Shown piece by piece: positions 27,329 to 36,883 of a DNA stretch of 64,000 bases. Position numbers and translations under genes: made by a program. A model generated the notes under the pieces. That model ran no database searches and had not been told where the DNA came from. It saw only the letters and a program-made list of their open reading frames with translations. Origin of the DNA: Rhizohabitans arisaemae (GTDB lineage Bacteria > Actinomycetota > Actinomycetes > Streptosporangiales > Streptosporangiaceae); contig NZ_BLRH01000035.1 of NCBI RefSeq assembly GCF_025996515.1, forward strand, positions 310,001 through 374,000. The letters are read 5' to 3'. How positions within the stretch are numbered: the stretch's first letter is position 1; every line of letters starts with the position of its first letter.

Positions 27329-27931
27329 ATGATCTTGACGGCTGACGAACAGCGCCACACCTGGTTCGAACGGGATGTCGTCCCGATCACGGGCCAGCTC
27401 TACGCGTCCGCGATGCGCCTGACGCGCAACACCGCCGACGCCGAGGACCTGGTGCAGGAGACGGTCGCCAAGGCTTACACCTCCTACCACCAGTTCCGCG
27501 AGGGCACCAACCTCAAAGCCTGGCTGCACCGCATCCTCACCAACAACTTCATCAACGACTACCGCAAGAAGCAGCGCTCTCCCAAGCTCTCGGTGACCGA
27601 GGACATCGAGGACTGGCAGCTCGCCGCGGCCGAGTCCCACAGCTCCACCGGGCTCAAGTCGGCCGAGGCCGAGGCGCTGGAGCGCCTGCCCGACTCCGCG
27701 GTGATGAACGCGCTCCGCGACCTGCCCGAGGACTTCCGGATGGCCGTCTACCTGGCCGACGTGGAAGGCTTCCCGTACAAGGAGATCGCCGAGCGGATGG
27801 GCACCCCCATCGGCACCGTCATGTCCCGGCTGCACCGGGGCCGGCGCCAGCTCCGTACCATGCTCGCGCAGTACGCGCGGGAGGAGGGCGTGGTCAAGGC
27901 GGACCTGCCCGGCCAGCGCCAGGCGGCCTGA
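27329..27931 (+). CDS. SigR/SigH-like ECF sigma factor
   Basis: A 200-residue ECF factor very like the actinobacterial thiol-oxidative stress factor SigR/Sig[39 protein letters not shown] (region 2, shown in part), [23 protein letters not shown], and region 4 [44 protein letters not shown] 27329 follows GAGGGGGATCA. The usual downstream zinc anti-sigma gene (rsrA) is absent; a convergent MEDS/HATPase gene starts five bases later. It may be a SigR paralogue, or rsrA may lie elsewhere. Confidence 0.88.
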   Translation: MILTADEQRHTWFERDVVPITGQLYASAMRLTRNTADAEDLVQETVAKAYTSYHQFREGTNLKAWLHRILTNNFINDYRKKQRSPKLSVTEDIEDWQLAAAESHSSTGLKSAEAEALERLPDSAVMNALRDLPEDFRMAVYLADVEGFPYKEIAERMGTPIGTVMSRLHRGRRQLRTMLAQYAREEGVVKADLPGQRQAA

Positions 27932-27935
27932 CCCC

Positions 27936-28856
27936 TCAAGGCACCCGCATGCGCAGACGCACCCGGTAACCCAGGGCGTCGACGCGGATCTCCATCAGGT
28001 CGCAGAGCTGCCGGGTGATCCACATTCCGTACCCCCGGGGCGCCTCCGGAACCGGGGGCACGTAGCCGGGGAACCGCGAAGGCGCGGTCCCCGCCGGGTC
28101 GACGATCTCGCAGACGAACTCGCCGTCGTCCGTCCACAGATAGGCCGCGCCGTGGCCCGACCCGTGCTCGACCGCGTTGTTGGCGATCTCCGCCACCCCG
28201 AGGACGAGCGAGGAGGTCCGGTTCCGCGGCAGGCCGGCCCGGAGCGCGTGATAGGTGACGAAGTCGCGGAGGTTCTTCAGCTCCCGCAGGGAGAAAGACA
28301 TCGTCCTGGCCGTCTCCGGCGGCGCGCCGAACGGCTCGGCGTCCCCGTCCAGCACCAGGTCCTCCGGGACGACGTACCGGTCGTTGATCGTCTCCCCGCC
28401 GCGGGTCAGCAGCAGCGGATGGGTGCGCATGGCGTCCGCCAGAACCTCGGGCGCGACGATCCTGGCGTCGTACATGCAGGCCACCCGCGACCCGCTCGTC
28501 GTGAACGCCCGGTTGACCATCGCCTCGTACCGCGTCCACTCGCGGACCTCCCGGGGGTCGCGCCCGTACCACACCGGCTCCCCGATGATCTGCACCTTGT
28601 CGCTGTCGTGCTCCCGCATGAAGTCGTTGTAGGCCGAGATCGTGCGCGGGGGGTGGAGGTACCAGCCGTCCGACAGGAAGAACAGGATCTTCTTGGCGTC
28701 CCGGCCGAGCGTGTCGTGGAGGAGATCCACATTGTCCTGCCTGGTCACCACCAGGGAAGGCAGCCCGGCCTCCAGTCCCTCGTCCAGGAACGGGACGGCC
28801 GACGCGAGGAACTCCTCGTCCGTCTCGAAGGGGAGGACGTAGTGCGCGAAGGTCAT
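27936..28856 (-). CDS. MEDS-domain sensor with anti-sigma-type HATPase domain
   Basis: A 306-residue RsbA-like regulator. The N-terminal MEDS/DcmR sensory domain (about 1-165) reads HYVLPFETDEEFLASAVPFLDEGLEAG and VQIIGEPVWYGRDPREVREWTRYEAMVN. The C-terminal GHKL ATPase domain (about 185-305) has VLGVAEIANNAVEHGSGHG (N box) and APRGYGMWITRQLCD (G box). No phospho-acceptor His region is seen, so it resembles an anti-sigma kinase, not a two-component sensor. It converges on the SigR-like gene with a four-base gap. Confidence 0.85.
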   Translation of the reverse strand: MTFAHYVLPFETDEEFLASAVPFLDEGLEAGLPSLVVTRQDNVDLLHDTLGRDAKKILFFLSDGWYLHPPRTISAYNDFMREHDSDKVQIIGEPVWYGRDPREVREWTRYEAMVNRAFTTSGSRVACMYDARIVAPEVLADAMRTHPLLLTRGGETINDRYVVPEDLVLDGDAEPFGAPPETARTMSFSLRELKNLRDFVTYHALRAGLPRNRTSSLVLGVAEIANNAVEHGSGHGAAYLWTDDGEFVCEIVDPAGTAPSRFPGYVPPVPEAPRGYGMWITRQLCDLMEIRVDALGYRVRLRMRVP

Positions 28857-28982
28857 GCGGACCCGCCCGGGAACAGGCGCAGCCGGGACCGGCCGACCGC
28901 GCCCACAGGCCTGATGCCGGGCGGTCGAGACGGGTGCGTGAGGTTGCGTGCGTTCGCGCCGTTGGCGGGCACGCGACTCAAA

Positions 28983-31379
28983 CTAACAAGGCTGTGCGAG
29001 GGGGTAAAGAGGCTCCTTCGACACGCGGGCGCCCGCCCACTCGCCGAAGACCCCGATCTCCACCCGGTCACCCGTGGTGACCTGGGGCGGGAGGTACGCG
29101 TACGCGATCGAGAGATTCACTCGACAACCGTAGCCCCCACTGGTCACGCGCCCCGCCGTCCGCCCTCCGACACGCACGGGTTCGCCGCCGAGACAGACGA
29201 CGGGTGCCCCTTCGGGTTCCTCGTCCAGGACCAGGCAGCGGAGCGCGCGCCGCGGCCGCCCGTCCAGCAGGGCCCGCCGGCCGATGAAGTCCCCGTCCCC
29301 CGTGCGCACCGCGAACGTCAGGCCCGCCTCCTCCGGGGTGGTCTCCGGGGTGATGTCCAGACCCCACACGCGGTACCCCTTCTCCAGCCGCATCGAGTCG
29401 ATCGCCCGATACCCCGCGGGGAGCATGCCGGACGGGGTGCCCGCCTCCGTCAGCAGGTCCCACAGCGTCAGCCCGTACTCGGACGGGCAGTAGAGTTCCC
29501 AGCCGAACTCCCCGACGAACGTCACCCGCTGCGCGAGCACCGGGACCCCGCCCACGCTGATCTCCCGTGACCGCATGAAGCCGAAGTCGAGGGGGTCGTC
29601 GGTGACGCGGGCCAGAATCTCCTTGGCCTTCGGTCCCCAGAGGCAGTAGCACGCGTGCGCCGAGGTGACGTCGGAGGTCTCCACCCCGTTCGCCCGGAGC
29701 CAGGCCGCGTCGTGCCTGCCGAAGGCCGTACCGGTGATCAGGCGGAACCGGTCCTCGTCGAGCCGGGTCACCGTGAGGTCGGCCTCGATGCCGCCGCGGC
29801 GGTTGAGCAGCTGGGTGTAGACGACCGAGCCGACCGGCCGGTCGATCCGGCCCGCGCAGACCCGCTCCAGCGCCGAGACGGGGCCGCGGTACTCCAGTTT
29901 GGCGAAGGAGGACTGGTCGAACAGGCCGGCCGCGTCCCTGGTCGCCAGGCACTCGGCCCGGACGGCGGGGGACCAGAGACGGCCCGCCCAGCCCCGCGGC
30001 CGTACCGCGTCCCCGCCCGCGGCGGCGTTGGACTCGAACCAGTTGACCCGCTCCCATCCGGCCTTCTCCCCGAATGCGGCGCCGAGCGCGAGGTGGCGAG
30101 GCCAGGCGGGTGATCGGCGCAGCGGGCGCGCCGCCGTACGTTCCTGTCCGGGATAGACGATGTCGTAGTACGTGCTGTAGGCGTCGATCGCCCGGGTCCG
30201 CGCCCAGGTCCCGCTCCGCGCGTACGCCCCGAATCTGGCGACGTCCATGCCGAAGACGTCGTACTCGGGGGTGCCGTCGACGATCCACTCCGCCGTCACC
30301 TTGCCGACGCCCCCGGCCGCGGCGAGCCCGTGCACACAGAATCCGGCCGCCACCCAGAACCCGGCGACCGAGGTCTGGCCGAGCAGGAACTCCCCGTCGG
30401 GGGTGAACGCCTCCGGACCGTGCACGGTCTTGACGATCGGGGTACGGCCGAGGGCGGGAAGTCGGCGAACCGCGGACTCCCACGACTCGGCGAACTGCGC
30501 CGAATCCGGGGGGAAGAGCGTGCGCGGCTCGTCGAGCGGGGTCGTCGTCTCCCAGATCTTGGGTGCGCGGACGTAGCCGCCGACCAGAATCCCGCCCTGC
30601 TCTTCCCGGAAATACACGATGTTGTCGGGATCCCGCACCGTGGGCGTGTCGCCGGGGACGCCGAACCCCTCGGTGACCACGTACTGATGCCGGATCGGGA
30701 CGATCGGGACGTCTGCTCCGCCCATCCGCCCGACGACCCCCGCCGCCGCGCCCGCCGCGTTCACCACCGTTTCGGTCCTGATCCGGCCGGGTTCGCCCCC
30801 GGTGAGGGTGCGCACCCCGGTGACCCGGCCGTTCGCGACGTCGATCCCGGTGACCCGGACCCCGGTACGGATCCGCACCCCGAGCCGGCGCGCGCCCTCC
30901 GCCAGGGCCCGCGCCAGCGACGCGGGGTCGAGCCAGCCGTCGCCGGGGAGCCAGGCCGCGGCGAGCACGTCGTCCACGGCGAGCAGCGGGAGCCGCTCGG
31001 CGGCCTCGGCCGGGGTGAGCAGGTCGAGGGGGAGCCCGTAGGTCTCGGCCGAACTCGCCTGCCGGGCCAGCTCCTCGACCCGGGCCGGGGTGGTCGCCAG
31101 GCGCAGCCCGCCCACCCCGTGCCACCCCGGATCCAGGCCGGTCAGCTCGGCGAGCTCCGGGTAGAGCCCGGCGGAGTACATGATCATGCGGGTCTGGCTG
31201 ATCGTCGAGCGGAGCTGGCCCACGAATCCCGCGGAGTGCCAGGTCGTCCCCTCGGTGAGGTTGTGCTGCTCGACCAGGACCACATCGGTCCAGCCCAGGC
31301 GGGCCAAGTGGTAGGCGACCGAACACCCGGCGACGCCACCCCCGATCACCACGGCCTGTGCGTCGTCCTCACGGTACAT
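28983..31379 (-). CDS. FAD oxidoreductase fused to GcvT domain (dimethylglycine/sarcosine oxidase type)
   Basis: About 798 residues. The N-terminal DAO domain (1-400) opens with the FAD-binding AVVIGGGVAGCSVAYHLARLG. The C-terminal half is a GcvT-like folate-binding domain (about 430-790): AGLFDQSSFAKLEYRGP, GEFGWELYCPSEYGL, RAIDSMRLEKGYRVWG and GLTFAVRTGDGDFIGRRALL. Such fusions demethylate dimethylglycine or sarcosine and pass the one-carbon unit to tetrahydrofolate. ATG 31379 has GAGGAGG six bases upstream; the frame opens at 31415. It is divergent from the kinase and permease genes. Confidence 0.9.
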   Translation of the reverse strand: MYREDDAQAVVIGGGVAGCSVAYHLARLGWTDVVLVEQHNLTEGTTWHSAGFVGQLRSTISQTRMIMYSAGLYPELAELTGLDPGWHGVGGLRLATTPARVEELARQASSAETYGLPLDLLTPAEAAERLPLLAVDDVLAAAWLPGDGWLDPASLARALAEGARRLGVRIRTGVRVTGIDVANGRVTGVRTLTGGEPGRIRTETVVNAAGAAAGVVGRMGGADVPIVPIRHQYVVTEGFGVPGDTPTVRDPDNIVYFREEQGGILVGGYVRAPKIWETTTPLDEPRTLFPPDSAQFAESWESAVRRLPALGRTPIVKTVHGPEAFTPDGEFLLGQTSVAGFWVAAGFCVHGLAAAGGVGKVTAEWIVDGTPEYDVFGMDVARFGAYARSGTWARTRAIDAYSTYYDIVYPGQERTAARPLRRSPAWPRHLALGAAFGEKAGWERVNWFESNAAAGGDAVRPRGWAGRLWSPAVRAECLATRDAAGLFDQSSFAKLEYRGPVSALERVCAGRIDRPVGSVVYTQLLNRRGGIEADLTVTRLDEDRFRLITGTAFGRHDAAWLRANGVETSDVTSAHACYCLWGPKAKEILARVTDDPLDFGFMRSREISVGGVPVLAQRVTFVGEFGWELYCPSEYGLTLWDLLTEAGTPSGMLPAGYRAIDSMRLEKGYRVWGLDITPETTPEEAGLTFAVRTGDGDFIGRRALLDGRPRRALRCLVLDEEPEGAPVVCLGGEPVRVGGRTAGRVTSGGYGCRVNLSIAYAYLPPQVTTGDRVEIGVFGEWAGARVSKEPLYPLAQPC

Positions 31380-31618
31380 CGGTGCCTCCTCGGAGCCTTG
31401 CCACCACTTGATCATGCGTGATGGATGTCCGGATGGGTAGCCGGGTAGGGGGAAGCCGTACCGGAAAAGGGCCGAACCAAAAGCGGGATCGGCTGTCCGA
31501 AAACATTCCTGTAACGCGGAGCCCGATCAGACGATCAGACAGACAAAGATCGCGGTTCACATCGCCGCGGAATACGTACGCATTGACTCCAGTCAGCTTC
31601 GCGTGCAAGGGAGACCGC

Positions 31619-32677
31619 ATGCCGCACTCCATCGAAGAGATCGTGGAGATGGTGGCGGCCTGGGCGGGTACCCCGGTGAAATACCGGCAAATCAAGGGCG
31701 GACTCAGTCACCGAATCGGTTTGGTGGAGACCCTAGATCACGATATTGTGTCGGCAACCGAAATTCGGAACGCGCAGCCGCGAGGGACCACCCGGCCGGC
31801 GCGCACCGGAGATCGGCAGCGGAACGGGCACCGGTGGCTGCTGCGTGTACTTGATCCCGAGGTCGCCTCGGCGGGTCTGGGAATCCCGTTGGAACAGGAG
31901 ATTCTCAACACGGGGCACGCGGCGGTCACCGGTGTTGGGGCACAGATCGTGCACCGGCTCCCCGGAGTGCCCGCGCTCCTGCTCGAATACATCGACGGTC
32001 AAACCCTGGACGCCGCCTCCGTCGGCGAGCCGCGGCTCATCCCCGACATCGCCGCCGCGTGCCGGAAACTCCACGCCGGGCCGCGATTCGTGAACGACTT
32101 CTCGATCTTCCGCAAACTCGACGAACTCCTCGGGCGGTGCCGGAAGCACGGGCTCGGCATCCCGGACGGCTACCTCGACCGGCTTCCGCAAGCCGACGAG
32201 ATCGAACGGGTGCTGCGGGCCCGGCCCGCGGCCACCGTACCCTGCCACAACGACCTGCTCCCGGAGAACTTCATCCTTCAGGAGTCACCCCGGCGGGTCC
32301 GCATCGTCGACTACCAGCTCTCCGGGAACAACGACCACGCCTTCGAACTCGGCGACGTCGCCGCCGAGGCACGTTTCGACGACGACCAGGTCGAACAGCT
32401 CGTCTACGCCTACCACGGCGGATACGGGGCCGGCTACGGCGCCGGGTTCGACCGGAGCGCGGCCCGGGACTCGCTCGACCGGACCCGGCTCAACGCGATC
32501 ATGTCGAACTTCACCTGGACGCTGTGGTTCTCCGTCCACCACGGGCTGCTGGCCGGAAAAGCCGCAGACGCCGACTTCGACTACGCCCAAGAGGCGGCCG
32601 ACAAGTGGGCGCGAGCCGTACAGGCCCTGGACGACCCCGGATTCGGCCGCCTCATCGACGAGGTCCGGAGGGCTTGA
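31619..32677 (+). CDS. Choline-kinase/aminoglycoside-phosphotransferase-like protein
   Basis: About 352 residues with a protein-kinase-like fold: IKGGLSHRIGLVE at the N-lobe, the Brenner-type catalytic loop VPCHNDLLPENFIL and the metal Asp in VRIVDYQLSGNNDHAFELGDVAAE. This pattern is closest to choline/ethanolamine kinases. A basic insert of about 25 residues (near residues 50-75, SATEIRNAQPRGTTRPARTG) lies between early N-lobe strands and is unusual. ATG 31619 has AAGGGAGACC upstream. It is followed 36 bases later by the permease gene, so they are probably co-transcribed. Confidence 0.87.
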   Translation: MPHSIEEIVEMVAAWAGTPVKYRQIKGGLSHRIGLVETLDHDIVSATEIRNAQPRGTTRPARTGDRQRNGHRWLLRVLDPEVASAGLGIPLEQEILNTGHAAVTGVGAQIVHRLPGVPALLLEYIDGQTLDAASVGEPRLIPDIAAACRKLHAGPRFVNDFSIFRKLDELLGRCRKHGLGIPDGYLDRLPQADEIERVLRARPAATVPCHNDLLPENFILQESPRRVRIVDYQLSGNNDHAFELGDVAAEARFDDDQVEQLVYAYHGGYGAGYGAGFDRSAARDSLDRTRLNAIMSNFTWTLWFSVHHGLLAGKAADADFDYAQEAADKWARAVQALDDPGFGRLIDEVRRA

Positions 32678-32713
32678 TGCTTCGCGCGATACCGTACGCC
32701 CCAAGGAGGCCCT

Positions 32714-34270
32714 GTGGCCAAGACCCCCCACCTGGACGACGACAGTAAGCGATTGGCGGAGCTCGGCTACAAACAAGAGCTCTCGCGGACCTGGAGCGGA
32801 TTCTCCAACTTCGCCATCTCGTTTTCGATTATCTCGATCCTGGCCGGCTGTTTCACGACCTTCGGCCAGGCGTGGAACAACGGCGGACCGATCGCCATCT
32901 CCTGGGGCTGGCCGATAATCTCGATCTTCATCTTGATTATCGGCCTCTGCATGTCCGAGCTGGTTTCCGCGTATCCCACCGCGGGCGGCATCTACTGGTG
33001 GGCGGCGAAGCTCGGTAAACCCGTCCACGGCTGGTTTACCGGCTGGTTCAATCTCATCGGGCTCATCGCGGTCACCGCGTCCGTCGACTACGGGTGCGCG
33101 ACGTTTCTCAACATCACCATCGGCCGGTTCAGCGAAAGCTGGACGAATTTCCTCACTCCGCTCAACCGGACCTTCATCCTCTTCGCCGTGATCCTCGTCC
33201 TGCACGCGCTGATCAACATCTACAGCCACCGGCTGATCTCGCTGCTGCAGAACGTCTCCGTCTACTGGCACGTGGTCGGCGCGGCCGTGGTCGTCCTCAT
33301 CCTGATCTTCGGCCCCGAGCAGCACCAGTCGCTCGACTTCGTCTTCACCGAGACGTTCAACAACTCCGGCTTCGCCGACTCCGCCTACTGGTTCTACATC
33401 CTGCCGCTCGGCTTCCTGCTCACCCAGTACACGATCACCGGCTTCGACGCCTGCGCCCACGTCTCCGAGGAGACCCAGGGGGCAGCCCGGAGCGCCGCCC
33501 GCGGACTCTGGCAGTCGATCTTCTACTCGGCGATCGGCGGCTGGATCCTGCTCCTGGCCTTCCTGTTCGCCGCCACCGACGTCGACGCCGTCAACAAGGA
33601 GGCCGGATTCGTCGGCGCCATCTTCACCTCCTCCCTCACCCCGACCATGGCCACCGTCGTGTTCGGCATCTCCACCATCGGCCAGTTCTTCTGCGGAATG
33701 AGCTGTGTGACCTCGATGTCCCGGATGACCTACGCGTTCGCCCGGGACGGCGCCATCCCCGGCTCCCGGCTCTGGGCCAAGGTCGACCGGAACCGGACCC
33801 CCGTCAACGCGATTCTGGCCGGCTGCTTCGCCGCCCTGCTGCTCACCCTCCCCGCCCTCTACGAGGCCCCGAACGGAGCTCCGCTCGCCTTCTACGCCGT
33901 GGTCTCCGTCGCCGTCATCGGGCTCTACCTGGCGTTCCTCATCCCCATCTGGCTCCGGCTGAAGATGGGGGACCGATTCGAGCCGGGCCCGTGGAACCTC
34001 GGCCGCTGGTACAAACCCCTCGGCTGGATCGCGGTGATCGAGATCGTCGTGGTCTCGGTCTACTTCGTCATGCCGGTCGTGCCCGCCGCCGTCCCGTTCA
34101 GCGACGACTTCACCTGGACCGCCGTCAACTACGCCCCGATCGTCCTCGGCGTCATGGTCGTCTCGGTGGGGCTGTGGTGGGCACTGTCGGCCCGCCGCTG
34201 GTTCACCGGCCCCCGCCGCACCGTCGACGACACCCCCGAACCCACCCCCGAAGGCGAGCCGGTCGGCTGA
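32714..34270 (+). CDS. APC-superfamily amino-acid/amine permease
   Basis: A 518-residue transporter with about 12 membrane segments. The first contains FSNFAISFSIISILAGCFTTFGQAWNNGGP, a pattern of the GABA/choline-type permease branch; AYPTAGGIYWWAAKL and the later GFDACAHVSEETQGAARSAARG are conserved APC motifs. The polar C-terminal tail is Pro/Glu-rich. GTG 32714 is preceded by AAGGAGG. Linked with a choline-kinase-like protein and a dimethylglycine-oxidase-type enzyme, uptake of choline, betaine or a related amine is likely (inference). Confidence 0.92.
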   Translation: MAKTPHLDDDSKRLAELGYKQELSRTWSGFSNFAISFSIISILAGCFTTFGQAWNNGGPIAISWGWPIISIFILIIGLCMSELVSAYPTAGGIYWWAAKLGKPVHGWFTGWFNLIGLIAVTASVDYGCATFLNITIGRFSESWTNFLTPLNRTFILFAVILVLHALINIYSHRLISLLQNVSVYWHVVGAAVVVLILIFGPEQHQSLDFVFTETFNNSGFADSAYWFYILPLGFLLTQYTITGFDACAHVSEETQGAARSAARGLWQSIFYSAIGGWILLLAFLFAATDVDAVNKEAGFVGAIFTSSLTPTMATVVFGISTIGQFFCGMSCVTSMSRMTYAFARDGAIPGSRLWAKVDRNRTPVNAILAGCFAALLLTLPALYEAPNGAPLAFYAVVSVAVIGLYLAFLIPIWLRLKMGDRFEPGPWNLGRWYKPLGWIAVIEIVVVSVYFVMPVVPAAVPFSDDFTWTAVNYAPIVLGVMVVSVGLWWALSARRWFTGPRRTVDDTPEPTPEGEPVG

Positions 34271-34580
34271 CCGTTCACCGTGCCTGACCGGCTGAGACCG
34301 GTCTCTTACGGGTCGCGTGCCGTCTGAATGGGCCGTGCGGATCGAATCGGTCCGTACGGACTCTTCGCGATGGGCGCTGTCGTGCCCGCTTGATCATGGA
34401 CTCCCTCGCCGCACGCTCGGTGCGCCCGGCCTTCCGGCGCGGTTGCCGTCACCGTCGTAGGCGACCGGCCGGTGCACGGCGTTGCTCCGGAGTCCGTTGA
34501 CGACGGGAAACCAAGTTTCGTCGGTGCTCGTCACGCGCCGCAGGCTACGCGAACGACCGGCGGATTCCGATCGTCGCCAC
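34271..34580. other. Intergenic gap between convergent genes
   Basis: About 310 bases between the permease gene and the 3' end of the fusion gene on the other strand. I see no gene, clear hairpin terminator or repeat. Confidence 0.5.
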
Positions 34581-36239
34581 TCATCCGATCGGGTCGCGGA
34601 CCTGGTCGAGGCGGCGGGCGACCTGAGCCGGATGGGTGAGCTGCGGGTAGTGCCCCGCTCCGGCGATCTCGGTCACCCGGTGGCCGACGACCGGCGGATC
34701 GGCCGAGCCCACGAGGATCTCCACCGGGACGCTGACCCGCTCCAGGAGCGACCGTGACGTCTCGCGTTCGGCGAAGGCCGTCCGCATCGCCGCGATCACA
34801 CGGCGCGCCACCCCCGGACGGCGCAGGTCCGCCGCGGCGCTGGCCACCTCCGGCCCCTCGGGAACGCCGAGCACGGCGGCCAGGCGAGCGGCGGACATGC
34901 GGCGCAGTAGGGGTACGGCCAGGGCGGAGCGGGTGAGCCGCGAGCTCGGAGCCTGCAGGAACGCGGGGGCGATGAGAACAAGCGCGCCGAGGCGTCCGGG
35001 ATGTTCGACCGCGAAGCGGAGCGCCGGCCCGCAGGCCAGCGAGTGCGCGACCAGCGTGGGGCGGGTTCGCACCGGGCGCATCAGGTCCGCCAGCCACGCG
35101 TCCGTCGGCTGGGCGGTGGGAGCCGAACGTCCCAGGCCGGGCAGGTCGGGGGCGAGGATCGGGCCGGGCAGGTGCGCGGCGAGGGGCGCCCACAGGTCGG
35201 CGTTCATCGGCAGCCCGTGCAGCAGGACGTGGGCGGGCCGGTGCGCGTCTCCCATCGTCCAGGTGCGGCCGCGGAAGCCGTACGGGCTCAGCCACGGCGA
35301 CGCGGCGCCGAAGCGGGTGGCCACCAGGTCGTCGGCCCACGCGCGCAGGGCGCCGGGGGCCGGGGGCATCTCCAGGCCGGCCGCTTCGGCGAGCGCGCGG
35401 GCGGAGGCCGTCGGGTAGCGGTCGCTCGACAGGAACGACAGCGTCTCGGGGTCGGCGCCGGTGATCTTCCGGGGCAGGCGGCGCACGAGGCCGACGGGGA
35501 TGGTACGGCGCGGCGCCCGAATACCCAGGTGGTCGGCGATCATGCCGACCAGCTCGGGCAGGCGCGGCGTCGTGTCGTCGAGCACCCAGTGGTCCCGTCC
35601 CGCAGGCGAGGTGGGGAGCTCCGCCAGGAACCGCGAGAGGTAGTCGATCGTGACGATCGGCAGGAAGACGTCGGGACCACCCGGGAGCGCGGGGAGCCGC
35701 CCGTTCCAGAGGTCCTCGACGAGAGAGGCCAGGCCGATGTACTGACCGGGACCGATCACCGTGCTGGGATTGGCGACGGTCAGCGGGACCTCCAGCTCGC
35801 GGGCCCTGGCGCGCACCGCGAGATCGGCCTCGGCCTTCGACGCCTCGTACGCGCCCAGCTTGGCGTAGTCCGGGTGAGCGTTACTCACCCGGTACCCGCT
35901 GATGTGCACGAGGCATCGCAATCCGGGCAGCGTGGCGGCCCATTCGAGCACGTTGAGCGCCCCGGTCACGTTGGTCGCCCGCGCCTCCTCCACGCCGAGG
36001 CCGAACGCGAAGCGGGCCGCGGTGTTGTAGACGTCGCGCACCTGCGGCAGTCCCGTGAGCGGTCGGGTGATGTCGGCGGTGACGACGGTCAGCCGGCCGG
36101 CGTCGACGCCCTGTGCGTCCAGCCAGGGGGTGAGGGTGTCGTTCCGTACGGCCGCCGCCACCTGTTGTCCCCTGCCGAGCAGCTCGGCGACGAGGGAGCG
36201 GCCGATGAAACCGGTCGCACCGAAGACGATCGCGTCCAT
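34581..36239 (-). CDS. NAD-dependent epimerase fused to alpha/beta hydrolase
   Basis: About 552 residues joining two enzymes. Residues 1-~300 are an atypical/extended short-chain dehydrogenase with the nucleotide motif FGATGFIGRSLVAELL and a YEASKAEAD stretch (YxxxK). Residues ~320-552 are an alpha/beta hydrolase: VLLHGLPMNADLWAPL (oxyanion region), nucleophile elbow TLVAHSLACGPAL, and late VGSADPPVVG and GAGHYPQLTHP for the acid and His. The elbow AHSLA lacks the usual flanking glycines. ATG 36239 has AAGGTG upstream; the frame opens at 36281. A TetR gene lies upstream on the same strand and a matching operator precedes this gene. Confidence 0.85.
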   Translation of the reverse strand: MDAIVFGATGFIGRSLVAELLGRGQQVAAAVRNDTLTPWLDAQGVDAGRLTVVTADITRPLTGLPQVRDVYNTAARFAFGLGVEEARATNVTGALNVLEWAATLPGLRCLVHISGYRVSNAHPDYAKLGAYEASKAEADLAVRARARELEVPLTVANPSTVIGPGQYIGLASLVEDLWNGRLPALPGGPDVFLPIVTIDYLSRFLAELPTSPAGRDHWVLDDTTPRLPELVGMIADHLGIRAPRRTIPVGLVRRLPRKITGADPETLSFLSSDRYPTASARALAEAAGLEMPPAPGALRAWADDLVATRFGAASPWLSPYGFRGRTWTMGDAHRPAHVLLHGLPMNADLWAPLAAHLPGPILAPDLPGLGRSAPTAQPTDAWLADLMRPVRTRPTLVAHSLACGPALRFAVEHPGRLGALVLIAPAFLQAPSSRLTRSALAVPLLRRMSAARLAAVLGVPEGPEVASAAADLRRPGVARRVIAAMRTAFAERETSRSLLERVSVPVEILVGSADPPVVGHRVTEIAGAGHYPQLTHPAQVARRLDQVRDPIG

Positions 36240-36253
36240 GAACACCTTCTTAA

Positions 36254-36265
36254 TAGATCGGTCTA
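36254..36265. promoter_or_regulatory. Probable TetR operator before the fusion gene
   Basis: TAGATCGGTCTA, a near-palindrome 15 bases upstream of the fusion start. Its reverse reads TAGACCGATCTA and matches TAGACCGTTCTGTA upstream of the tetR gene (36884-36897), which suggests that one TetR dimer controls both genes. Confidence 0.5.
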
Positions 36266-36288
36266 CATATTTTTTTGGCATAAAGAGA

Positions 36289-36309
36289 GCCCGCCTGAGT
36301 GCGGCGGGC
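36289..36309 (-). terminator. Terminator of the tetR gene at 36.3 kb
   Basis: Perfect 7-bp stem GCCCGCC/GGCGGGC with a seven-base loop, five bases past the tetR stop. On the minus strand it is followed by the pyrimidine-rich TCTCTTT. It separates tetR from the downstream fusion gene, whose own operator follows. Confidence 0.7.
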
Positions 36310-36314
36310 CCGGG

Positions 36315-36872
36315 TCAGCGCAGCAGGGTGGCGAGTTGGCGGGTGACGCGATCCAGTGGCTCCCTGCTGCGGTGCGCCTTGGCCAGCAGGAGAGCCCCCT
36401 CGATCAAGGCCAAGATCGTGACCGCGAGGTCGTCGGCGTCCCGGCGCCCCTCGAGTTGCGCACGCAGAGCAGTCGTCCACGAGGTGTACACCTCCGAGCA
36501 GGCCTGCTGCAGCGTGTCGCTGGAGCCGGCCATCTCGAGCGCCACGGTGGCCACCGGACACCCCTTGTGCCAGCCTGATTCCTCCAGCCGATCGCCCAGG
36601 TGCAGCAGCACCCCTTCGGCGAACTCCGCCACGGACGTGCTGGACTCGGCCAGGCCCTCGAAGGCGGCGCCCGTCGCCTGGCCGGCCTGTCGTATCGACT
36701 CGGCGACAAGCTGATCCTTGCCATCCGGGAAGTGGAAGTAGAGCGAGCCGCGGGGTGCGCCGCTGACGGCGACCACCCGATTGAGCCCGGCGCCGAAGTA
36801 TCCCCCGGTCTCGACCAACTCCTGCGTCGCGGTCAGTATCCGGGCCCGCGTCGCCGTTCCCTTCTGTCCCAT
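36315..36872 (-). CDS. TetR-family repressor
   Basis: About 185 residues. The N-terminal HTH (TRARILTATQELVETGGYFGAGLNRVVAVSGAPRGSLYFHFPDGKDQLV, shown as two helices around VVAVSGAPRGSLYFHF) is typical of the family; the C-terminal ligand domain has GCPVATVALEM, characteristic of the YxaF/LmrA-type subgroup. ATG 36872 gives the family-like start MGQKGTATRARIL; the frame opens at 37019 into unrelated sequence. It probably represses itself and the downstream epimerase-hydrolase fusion through the shared TAGACCG sites. Confidence 0.88.
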   Translation of the reverse strand: MGQKGTATRARILTATQELVETGGYFGAGLNRVVAVSGAPRGSLYFHFPDGKDQLVAESIRQAGQATGAAFEGLAESSTSVAEFAEGVLLHLGDRLEESGWHKGCPVATVALEMAGSSDTLQQACSEVYTSWTTALRAQLEGRRDADDLAVTILALIEGALLLAKAHRSREPLDRVTRQLATLLR

Positions 36873-36883
36873 GGCCACAAAAG

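Noticed and set aside
30330-31421. A 363-codon plus-strand frame opposite the FAD oxidoreductase
   Set aside because: Shadow of the oxidoreductase gene, whose FAD motif and GcvT domain are clear.
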